Source of the DNA: Treponema sp. UBA4326
GTDB lineage: Bacteria; Spirochaetota; Spirochaetia; Treponematales; Treponemataceae
Direction of reading: 5' to 3'
Assembly (NCBI GenBank): GCA_002393835.1
Contig: DGTW01000058.1
Location: forward strand, 1-5,093
DNA length: 5,093 nt
Under the pieces are notes generated by a model that saw only the letters and a program-made list of their open reading frames with translations, was not told the DNA's origin and searched no databases. Below are positions 1 to 5,093 of this stretch, piece by piece. How positions within the stretch are numbered: the first letter of the stretch is position 1; each line of letters starts with the position of its first letter. Both the position numbers and the translations under genes were made by a program.

Positions 1-140
1 GGCGGATTTTTGGCAAGATTGTCGTTTTGTGTAATGCAGGCAAGTTCTTTTTGCGCTGAAAGAATTTTTTCTGCGGATGAAGGGTCGAGTATGAGTGAGA
101 CGGAGTATGTGCGGCTTTCGCTCTTGCAACTTTTAGTCAT
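1..140 (-). CDS. Partial 2'-5' RNA ligase / LigT-like phosphoesterase (N-terminus only)
   Basis: An open minus-strand frame runs from an ATG at 140-138 to the left edge: 46 codons without a stop, beginning MTKSCKSESRTYSVSL. The pattern of a short beta strand (YSVSLILD), then a helix (AEKILSAQKELACIT), then a tail ending KNP is what I know from the N-terminus of 2'-5' RNA ligase/LigT two-histidine phosphoesterases. There the next residues would be the first HxT motif (PHIT-like). That motif lies outside the window, so the assignment is an inference. The ATG lies inside the last codons of the upstream small gene (8-nt overlap) with only a weak AGGG six bases before it, suggesting translational coupling. 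The coding call is fairly good; the family call is moderate. Confidence 0.55.
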   Translation of the reverse strand, partial: MTKSCKSESRTYSVSLILDPSSAEKILSAQKELACITQNDNLAKNP

Positions 141-351
141 CCCAAGCCCTGTCGTATTTTTCGCTCCAGTCTTTTTTGCTCTTCCAGCTTGTGGATTTTT
201 CCACTAGCATCTGGGCATCCTCACGGCCCTGCAAGACCCGCCATTCATCGTAGCGGGGAGAAAGGGGCTTTGAGTCTTTGTTTTTTTCATGCAGGTCTTC
301 GATTCCGTTTGCCATAAAATTATTATAGCGCAAGTGAAGATTTTTGAACAT
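133..351 (-). CDS. Small hydrophilic hypothetical protein, 72 aa
   Basis: I do not recognise this family. The product is highly charged, has no membrane segment or signal peptide, and is rich in Lys, Asp, Glu and aromatic residues. Its C-terminal half has regularly placed tryptophans (DEWRVL, TSWKSKKDW, DRAWDD), which looks like a real small soluble protein. Coding is supported by the 8-nt stop/start overlap with the downstream LigT-like gene, a typical operon junction. The chosen start (ATG 351-349) has AGGAG ten bases upstream. A second in-frame ATG at 315-313 (MANGIED...) would give 60 residues; it lacks a Shine-Dalgarno sequence but sits exactly where transcription from a TATAAT at 327-322 would begin. 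The first 12 residues of the longer form look less protein-like, so the shorter start remains possible. Confidence 0.6.
   Translation of the reverse strand: MFKNLHLRYNNFMANGIEDLHEKNKDSKPLSPRYDEWRVLQGREDAQMLVEKSTSWKSKKDWSEKYDRAWDD
316..329 (-). promoter_or_regulatory. Candidate -10 element for the small-gene/LigT-like operon
   Basis: Read on the minus strand this is GCTATAATAATTTT, containing a perfect TATAAT at 327-322. Six bases separate the hexamer from the ATG at 315-313, so a start seven bases downstream would fall on the A of that ATG and give a leaderless mRNA. No good -35 hexamer is visible about 17 bp upstream. The element lies inside the coding frame if translation starts at 351, so the two models compete. 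The same 14-mer occurs upstream of the cyclase gene. Confidence 0.3.
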
Positions 352-364
352 ATTTAAGCCGCTC

Positions 365-393
365 CTGACATAAATTCAAAATTTACAAACAAT
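365..393 (+). promoter_or_regulatory. Candidate sigma70-type promoter for the transporter gene
   Basis: CTGACA (365-370, 5/6 match to TTGACA) is followed after exactly 17 bp by AACAAT (388-393, 4/6 match to TATAAT), predicting a start near 400. The match is modest in AT-rich DNA. The CTCCT part of the -35 region is also the complement of the Shine-Dalgarno sequence of the divergent small gene. An alternative -10, TATAGT at 431-436, would start transcription at about the ATG at 444. The -10 of the main candidate overlaps the hexamer repeats at 382-398, so binding there would be expected to repress it. Confidence 0.25.
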
Positions 394-398
394 TAACA
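382..398 (+). promoter_or_regulatory. Pho-box-like direct repeat (TTTACA-N5-TTAACA)
   Basis: TTTACA (382-387) and TTAACA (393-398) form a direct repeat with an 11-bp period, in the 92-bp gap before the transporter gene. PhoB/PhoP-family winged-helix proteins bind tandem half-sites about one helical turn apart, and the Bacillus PhoP half-site is TT(A/T/C)ACA, which both copies match. A poorer third copy (TGACTA, 404-409) is in phase. Because the gene immediately downstream encodes a phosphate transporter carrying a PhoB-type DNA-binding domain, this may be its own operator. In AT-rich DNA two such hexamers can occur by chance, so the call is tentative. Confidence 0.35.
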
Positions 399-402
399 TT
401 AA

Positions 403-423
403 ATGACTATCAATTTTTTTTGA
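403..423 (+). other. Mini-ORF ending on a T8 tract at the transporter 5' end
   Basis: ATG at 403 reads six codons (MTINFF) and stops at TGA 421-423, directly over a run of eight T (414-421). The transporter frame begins one base back, at TTG 420. A -1 ribosomal slip on TTT TTT, one extra T added by RNA polymerase slippage, or a nine-T allele would each join MTINFF to LTAVIVQSMITA of the transporter. There is no Shine-Dalgarno sequence before ATG 403, so translation of the mini-ORF is unproven. Confidence 0.2.
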
Positions 424-443
424 CTGCGGTTATAGTACAATCC

Positions 444-2423
444 ATGATAACAGCAATCAGTCAAATTTCAGGATTTGTCGGCTCTCTCTGCCTTCTTCTT
501 TTTGGTATGGAGATGCTTTCCAACGGTATTCAGAAGGGAGCCGGAAACAGCCTACACTCTTTGCTGGGAAAAATCTCCGGGAACAGGTTCACGGCGGTGC
601 TGACAGGTATGGCCGTTACCGCAATCATTCAGTCTTCTGGAGCTACGACTGTCATGGTCGTGAGTTTCGTAAATGCGGAAATCATAAACCTGAGCCAGGC
701 CATCGGAATCATTTTTGGTGCCAATATCGGAACGACAGTCACGGCCTGGATTGTCTCTCTCTTCGGCTTTTCTTTCAGCATAGAGGCGGCGGCGATTCCT
801 TTGTTCGGCTTCGGCTTCATCCTCAAATATTTCAAGAAGCTCAAGATTCACAACTTCGCCGACTGTTTCATGGGCTTCGCCCTTCTTTTTATGGCACTAG
901 GGCTTTTAAAAGCTTCAATGAACTTAAAGCCTGAGTCTGTCGCTTTTCTGCAGGATTTTAACAAGCTTGGCTGGTACTGGCTTTTGCTCGGAGTCCTGAT
1001 AGGAGTTTTCTTTACCGCGCTGATTCATTCTTCATCTGCCACCACAGCCATTGTCCTTACCATGTCTGCCAACGGCTCCCTTTCCTGGAATTTGGGGGCG
1101 GCCATGGTTCTTGGAAGCAACATCGGCTCAACGGTTGATGCCGTAATGTCCTCTTTTGGGGCAAGCGTGAACGCAAAAAGGACGGCGGCTGTTCATGTCG
1201 GCTTCAATGTCACGGGAACTCTCCTGGCGCTGATTCTTCTTCATCCTTTCCTTGAGTTGATTGACATTATCGTTCCAGGTACACCGTCACAGAACATAAC
1301 GACCCACATAGCCATGCTGCATACGGTTTTCAATATCTCAGCGACCCTTTTGTTCCTTCCTTTCGTAAAGCAGATTTCTTTCCTTGCCGAAAAGTTTATC
1401 CCGGAAAGCCAGAAAGAAAAAGATGCCCACTACAAGATGCCTGTCATCCTTCCTTCAAACCATATCAGCGCAGATTTGTACAGTTTCCAGATTCAAAAAG
1501 AAGTCACAAAGATGTCCGCCCGTGTAATGGAGATGATGGACTGTCTGGGGGAAAGCCTGAGCCAGAAATCAGACAGACTTGAAGCTTTGAGCGAAGAGGT
1601 CAATGCAAAAGAAGAATATGTGGATGAGATGAACCACGAAATCACTTATTTCCTTCAGAAATGTTCCCGCCTTCCCACAGCCAATCACAATGACCGCAAC
1701 AATTTTGCCCACATGATTTCAATCGTCCAGAATCTTGAGGATTTGAGCGACGAGTGCTGCTCAATGATGCACACGATCTGCAAATTCAAGAAAGATACGG
1801 AATCCTCGGCCTTTGAGAGTCAGAGCAGGGAATTAATCTCCTATTTTGAGCGTGTCCATGTTTTCTATGACCAGACCTGCACTTATATTGCCCTTGGCCT
1901 GTCAGAAATTGACAAGGTTCTTCTTTCTGAGGTCGAGGATCAGATTGACAAGTCAAAAGCCGAGCTTAAAAAGGCCAGCCGCAAAAGGATTGAGAACGGA
2001 AGCAATGTAAAAGCCGAGCTGAACTATATGGATATTGTCCGCAAGATTGAGAAAGCCGGAGACTGCGTTTTTGGCGTGATTCAGGCAATCCAGCCCAATC
2101 TGAATGACTCGATTTTGGCCGACGGCTCAGAAAAAAATCTTATTAGCGTACAGAATGTAATCATCAATACAAAGAGCAGGAAGGTCTTTGTTTCGGGCAA
2201 CGAGATTCAGCTTGCCGTAAAAGAATATGACCTGCTTCTTCTCCTCATGGAAAACAAAGGCGAGATTGTCACAAGAGAACAGATTCTTGGAACCGTATGG
2301 AACTATGACAAGGAAATTGAAAGCCGCACTCTGGACGTTCACATCAGGCTTTTGAGGCAGAAGCTTAATAACCAGAAGATTATCGAAACCGTGCGGGGAA
2401 TCGGCTACAGGATAAATAAATAA
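444..2423 (+). CDS. Na+/Pi cotransporter (NptA family) - PhoU - PhoB-type winged-helix fusion, 659 aa
   Basis: A predicted inner-membrane Na+-dependent phosphate importer with a built-in DNA-binding domain. Residues ~1-320 form the Na/Pi-cotransporter region, with two inverted-repeat signature segments (IIQSSGATT near 61-69; LIHSSSATTA near 193-202) and GANIGTT/GSNIGST motifs after each. Residues ~342-552 are a PhoU-like helical domain retaining both E-xxx-D metal-binding motifs (E432/D436, E536/D540). Residues ~565-659 are a full OmpR/PhoB effector domain: KEYDLLLLL, the LGTVW turn, recognition helix SRTLDVHIRLLRQKL and wing TVRGIGYRI. No phospho-receiver domain is present. Usual family members end after PhoU (about 540-560 aa), so the tail is an extra ~95 residues in the same uninterrupted frame. 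Start: I chose ATG 444 over an in-frame TTG at 420 (8 more residues); neither has a Shine-Dalgarno sequence. It is divergent from the small gene and convergent with the cyclase, so probably monocistronic. The domain calls are secure; the role as a transceptor is inference. Confidence 0.95.
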   Translation: MITAISQISGFVGSLCLLLFGMEMLSNGIQKGAGNSLHSLLGKISGNRFTAVLTGMAVTAIIQSSGATTVMVVSFVNAEIINLSQAIGIIFGANIGTTVTAWIVSLFGFSFSIEAAAIPLFGFGFILKYFKKLKIHNFADCFMGFALLFMALGLLKASMNLKPESVAFLQDFNKLGWYWLLLGVLIGVFFTALIHSSSATTAIVLTMSANGSLSWNLGAAMVLGSNIGSTVDAVMSSFGASVNAKRTAAVHVGFNVTGTLLALILLHPFLELIDIIVPGTPSQNITTHIAMLHTVFNISATLLFLPFVKQISFLAEKFIPESQKEKDAHYKMPVILPSNHISADLYSFQIQKEVTKMSARVMEMMDCLGESLSQKSDRLEALSEEVNAKEEYVDEMNHEITYFLQKCSRLPTANHNDRNNFAHMISIVQNLEDLSDECCSMMHTICKFKKDTESSAFESQSRELISYFERVHVFYDQTCTYIALGLSEIDKVLLSEVEDQIDKSKAELKKASRKRIENGSNVKAELNYMDIVRKIEKAGDCVFGVIQAIQPNLNDSILADGSEKNLISVQNVIINTKSRKVFVSGNEIQLAVKEYDLLLLLMENKGEIVTREQILGTVWNYDKEIESRTLDVHIRLLRQKLNNQKIIETVRGIGYRINK

Positions 2424-2522
2424 GAGGGGAAAGAAGGGGCGGCTTGCCCGGACAGGCAAAAAAAATCCTGCGCTAAACAAAAATCTTAAAAATATTTTTT
2501 CAGCACAATTATGAATAGTTTA

Positions 2523-4637
2523 TTACAGGAAATAAGTCTTCATCAGTCCCTTTCCCTTTACGTCAATTTCAGTATTTTCGTTGTAGGGATAAAGGCTTTC
2601 TGTCTGAACTTTAGTGCTTTCCGTCACATGAATCTTCATTGGCTGGCCGGTGCTTTCCATGCGGCTGGCAACATTCACAGTGTCACCCCAAATGTCGTAA
2701 ATGAACTTTGTTTTTCCAATGACACCCGCAACCAGTGGGCCTGAATTTATTCCCAGCCTGATTAAAAGCTTGATTGAAGAATTTTGGTTGAATGAGTGAA
2801 CATCCTCCAGCAGCCCTTTGGCAAAACGAAGCATTTTCTTTGCCCCGTCGTTCTCGCCATTCTGGGTGAGACCAGTAGCCGCCATGTAAGCATCGCCAAT
2901 TGTCTTGATTTTTTCGATTCCTTCCCGCTGTGCCCGCTCGTCGAACATCGAGAACATTTTATTCAGCATGGTAACGACTTCTTCAGCACTCATTTCACCG
3001 CTTATCTTCGTAAAGCCGACTATATCAGTAAAAAGAACAGTGACATTCGGGTATTCCTTAGCTATAGTTCTGTCGGGGTTGTCAGTAAGTTCCTTTGCTA
3101 TTTCTTTTGGAAGTATATTCAGCAGAAGGCTTTCTGAGCGGTTCTTTTCTTCTTCAAGTTCTTTAGTGCGTTCCTTTACCGTTTTTTCAAGCTTTCTGTT
3201 TTCTTCTTCTACCCGTATAAGTTTTCCCTCCAGAAGCATGATTGTCGTTGAAATTACGAAAAGAATGAAAAGCAGGGCAAGGAATATGTCAAAAAAGATA
3301 TTCGTAAAGGGCTTAAAAATGCTCGTATATGAAAATACAATCTGATGTGAAAGAGGCTGGTAATCATGCGGAGTATACATAATGCAGCCGAATCCCAAGG
3401 TCTTTAGGGGAGTGATAGTATAAAAATCCTCTCCATGTATGTTCTCCTTGTCGCCTTCTTGAGGTTTGTTTACATTGAGTTTTCCGTCCGCAAGGGTAAA
3501 AGTTCCGTTCCAGGGGCCTGGATCTACAGAACAGCCTTGAGGCACGGCAATCGAGAATTTCCAGTCAGTGATAACCGTGCTTGACATATTGTTGAAAATA
3601 ACGCCGTCATACTGGGCACCTGTCCTGTCAAGGTCATTGCCGTCAACCCAGTGTTTTTCCGCATTTCTGGCAAAAGTTACGCAGACTGATTTTGAAGAAT
3701 CATTTTCTGAATAAGGCTTGTTGATTGTCAGAGTTTTTTCTGGAAGAGTGAGGCCAGTAAAGGAAATGATTAAAAGAAGCAAAATGACTCCGGCAAGGAT
3801 GACGGAAAGAGTCTGCCAGAAATGATTTCGGGCAACCCTTTTACGGCTTTCGGGAAGAACAAGCTCAGTCTTGTAGATTGGAGACAAAACAGCCTTTTCC
3901 CGCTCTCCAGAGTAGAATTCAAGCTCCATCAGCTTTATGGAAGTGAAGAAGAGATGCAAGGCTCCAAGGCCTAAGGAAATGTTTATCCAAGAAAAACCGT
4001 AGACAAAAAGAATGAGGATGACTCCCAGTAAAGGAAAAAGATAATAAATCACAAGTGAGATAAAGACATTTCTGGCAAGTTTTTTCCTATTCTGAAGAAG
4101 CATTGTAAAGGTGATAAGGGCAGGGATAAGCCCAAGGCCAACGCTCAACGGATAAAAAGTGCTTCTGTGATAAACATTGTTCTCGTCAAAGTAGTAGAAA
4201 AAATTCGTGAACTGACTGATTACTGTAAGAATAATTCCAGTAAGGCATAAAAAAAGGACTATGAAAAGCTGGAGGGGAATTCCGCCTTGTAGGGAAGATT
4301 TGGGACTTAAAACAAGAGAGAAATTAAGCCTGCTTTGCTTTATGTACTCACAGGCATAAAAGCAGAATAAAAATGATGCAGAGAAATTGCATACAAAAAC
4401 CAAAAAATTGCTGAGACGAACCATGTGCCAGCCCAATTCGCTGGTGTTGCCCCGGAAAATATAGGCCAGGGCATCAAAAAGAAGCAGGAAACCCGTGAAA
4501 AATTCCAGGAGGATGAGGGTACGCCTTCTGTTATTATTAATCTTATGGCCAGAACACAAAAAAATACCCATCTGAAAGCAGAAAAAAGAAAGAAAAACAA
4601 GTGATGAGATGCTGATAATCCTTGTGAAGTCAGTCAT
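2523..4637 (-). CDS. Membrane class III adenylate cyclase with multi-helix and extracytoplasmic sensor domains, 704 aa
   Basis: Predicted to convert ATP to cAMP at the inner membrane in response to an external signal. The N-terminus (~8-238) has about seven hydrophobic helices, resembling 7TM sensor blocks of bacterial signalling proteins. A further helix (~272-297) leads into an outside domain (~298-438), and the last helix (~445-470) leads to a coiled coil (~472-508), then the SLLLNILP linker usual before cyclase domains. The catalytic domain (~531-704) keeps every key residue: metal-binding D538 (FTDIVGF) and D582 (TIGDAYM), adenine-selecting K578 and D648 (YDIWGD), and transition-state N655 and R659 (NVASR). 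Lys plus Asp at the selectivity sites points to ATP rather than GTP. The outside domain resembles CBM2 carbohydrate-binding modules (conserved-looking W359 and W376-N377). The start ATG has AGGAAA seven bases upstream. It is convergent with the transporter and divergent from the phosphatase, so probably transcribed alone. Confidence 0.93.
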   Translation of the reverse strand: MTDFTRIISISSLVFLSFFCFQMGIFLCSGHKINNNRRRTLILLEFFTGFLLLFDALAYIFRGNTSELGWHMVRLSNFLVFVCNFSASFLFCFYACEYIKQSRLNFSLVLSPKSSLQGGIPLQLFIVLFLCLTGIILTVISQFTNFFYYFDENNVYHRSTFYPLSVGLGLIPALITFTMLLQNRKKLARNVFISLVIYYLFPLLGVILILFVYGFSWINISLGLGALHLFFTSIKLMELEFYSGEREKAVLSPIYKTELVLPESRKRVARNHFWQTLSVILAGVILLLLIISFTGLTLPEKTLTINKPYSENDSSKSVCVTFARNAEKHWVDGNDLDRTGAQYDGVIFNNMSSTVITDWKFSIAVPQGCSVDPGPWNGTFTLADGKLNVNKPQEGDKENIHGEDFYTITPLKTLGFGCIMYTPHDYQPLSHQIVFSYTSIFKPFTNIFFDIFLALLFILFVISTTIMLLEGKLIRVEEENRKLEKTVKERTKELEEEKNRSESLLLNILPKEIAKELTDNPDRTIAKEYPNVTVLFTDIVGFTKISGEMSAEEVVTMLNKMFSMFDERAQREGIEKIKTIGDAYMAATGLTQNGENDGAKKMLRFAKGLLEDVHSFNQNSSIKLLIRLGINSGPLVAGVIGKTKFIYDIWGDTVNVASRMESTGQPMKIHVTESTKVQTESLYPYNENTEIDVKGKGLMKTYFL

Positions 4638-4689
4638 TTACACATTTCCTATTCTTGAAATTTTCGGCAAAAATTTCTTTAATTTAATT

Positions 4690-4718
4690 TTAAAAATTAT
4701 TATAGCACTAATTATAAA
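4690..4718 (+). promoter_or_regulatory. Candidate promoter for the HAD phosphatase gene
   Basis: TTAAAA (4690-4695, 4/6 match to TTGACA), a 17-bp spacer and TATAAA (4713-4718, 5/6 match to TATAAT) predict a start near 4725, about 16 nt before the ATG at 4741. TAGAAT at 4726-4731 is a competing -10 with no clear -35. The site overlaps the opposing cyclase promoter, so the two may compete. AT-richness makes this call weak. Confidence 0.22.
4699..4716 (-). promoter_or_regulatory. Candidate promoter (-10 elements) for the adenylate cyclase gene
   Basis: On the minus strand two perfect TATAAT hexamers occur 12 bp apart, at 4716-4711 and 4704-4699. The one nearer the gene is preceded by TGC, giving an extended -10 (TGnTATAAT, 4707-4699), which can work without a good -35; none is obvious upstream. 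The predicted start near 4692 gives a leader of about 55 nt before the ATG at 4637, whose Shine-Dalgarno AGGAAA lies at 4650-4645. Confidence 0.4.
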
Positions 4719-4740
4719 AAAACTCTAGAATAATCTGACT

Positions 4741-5093
4741 ATGGCTATTGAAGTTTATGTATTCGACTGTGACGGCACTATCATCAATTCTGGCGAGGAC
4801 ATCGCCGACTGCGTTAATGCTGCTCTCAAGCGTTTTGGTTACTGGGAAGTTTCGACGAATGAGCTGATTTCTTTTACCGGTGACGGGGCACGGAATCTTG
4901 TGCTTCGAGCCCTTGCGCGCTCCACAAAAAACCGCTTCAACCTTGACTCTGACTACAACAAAAGCCAGTTCGAGCAGGTCTATAAATACTATCTTGAGCT
5001 TTATCATAAAAATCCAGTTACAAAGACTCATCTTTATGCGGGAATCAGGGAGCTTCTTCGGGTTCTGAAGGCAAAGGACAAGAAGGTCGTGCT
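4741..5093 (+). CDS. HAD-superfamily hydrolase, phosphoglycolate phosphatase-like (3' end outside window)
   Basis: A soluble cytoplasmic phosphatase of the haloacid dehalogenase superfamily; 117 codons are present before the right edge. HAD motif I is complete near the N-terminus (VFDCDGTIINS), with nucleophile D9 and general acid/base D11. Next comes a helical C1-type cap (~18-90) with FTGDGARNLVLRAL, close to the G-x-G-x-R cap segment of phosphoglycolate phosphatases (Gph). The LYAGIRELLRVLKAKDKKVV segment leads towards motif II, whose Ser/Thr lies just beyond the edge; motifs III and IV are not visible. Gph-type enzymes dephosphorylate 2-phosphoglycolate, but many relatives act on other small phosphomonoesters (pyrophosphate, nucleotides, sugar phosphates), so the substrate is open. 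No convincing Shine-Dalgarno sequence precedes the ATG, yet MAIEVYVFDCDGT is the expected start for this family. Confidence 0.88.
   Translation, partial: MAIEVYVFDCDGTIINSGEDIADCVNAALKRFGYWEVSTNELISFTGDGARNLVLRALARSTKNRFNLDSDYNKSQFEQVYKYYLELYHKNPVTKTHLYAGIRELLRVLKAKDKKVV

Noticed and set aside
10..207. Plus-strand open frame of 65 codons at the left edge
   Set aside because: It lies opposite the LigT-like gene and the small minus-strand gene, which share an operon-type overlap. Its product is a Phe/Ser/Cys-rich sequence typical of an antisense frame.
552..851. Minus-strand frames of 99 and 71 codons inside the transporter gene
   Set aside because: The opposite strand encodes conserved transport motifs here. 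The antisense products are low-complexity and Arg/Glu-rich with no recognisable domain.
1778..1800. Cysteine cluster in the PhoU-like domain (ECC...IC) as a metal or redox site
   Set aside because: Three cysteines in a helix without a CxxC or histidine pattern are not enough to support a binding site.
2444..2459. TTGCC-loop-GGCAA hairpin as an intrinsic terminator
   Set aside because: The stem is only 5 bp, and the following tract is A rather than T on the plus strand. A competing GGGC/GCCC hairpin at 2437-2449 uses the same bases.
2127..2480. Minus-strand frame of 117 codons covering the 3' end of the transporter gene
   Set aside because: It is antisense to the winged-helix domain, which is unambiguous on the plus strand. 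No ribosome-binding site or family resemblance was seen.
2796..3345. Overlapping plus-strand frames of 113 and 146 codons
   Set aside because: They lie opposite the coiled coil and catalytic domain of the cyclase. The Ser/Phe-rich product is the expected mirror of a Lys/Glu-rich coiled coil.
4708..5031. Minus-strand frame of 107 codons opposite the phosphatase
   Set aside because: The plus strand carries the HAD motif I and cap. The minus frame also runs into the AT-rich promoter gap, where no gene is expected.

Overview
The window looks like chromosomal DNA of a spirochaete, most likely a gut- or rumen-type Treponema. I infer this from the moderate GC content, AT-rich promoter gaps and protein style, not from a database match. 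There are no mobile elements, tRNA/rRNA genes, CRISPR arrays or large repeats, and the region is densely coding.

Layout. Positions 1-351 (minus strand) hold the start of a gene cut by the left edge, probably a 2'-5' RNA ligase/LigT-like phosphoesterase. An 8-nt overlap joins it to a small upstream gene for an unrecognised, very hydrophilic 72-residue protein. A 92-bp divergent gap follows. Positions 444-2423 (plus) encode the most striking protein of the window: a Na+/phosphate cotransporter of the NptA family with a cytoplasmic PhoU-like domain, fused at its C-terminus to a complete PhoB/OmpR-type winged-helix DNA-binding domain. Positions 2523-4637 (minus, convergent) encode a 704-residue membrane class III adenylate cyclase. 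It has a seven-helix N-terminal block, an extracytoplasmic beta-rich domain resembling family 2 carbohydrate-binding modules, a coiled coil and a catalytically complete cyclase domain. From 4741 to the right edge (plus, divergent) is the first 117 codons of a HAD-superfamily phosphatase of phosphoglycolate phosphatase type.

How they may work together. The transporter fusion could act as a one-component phosphate transceptor: transport state read by PhoU, output through a DNA-binding domain held at the membrane. Its own upstream gap carries two TTWACA hexamers 11 bp apart, the spacing used by PhoB/PhoP-family proteins, so autoregulation is a testable idea. The cyclase is a separate sensory gene that probably couples an extracellular ligand to cAMP. 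Nothing in the window proves a functional link between the two. Start sites in the 352-443 gap are unclear: the transporter has no Shine-Dalgarno sequence, and a T8 tract lies at its 5' end.
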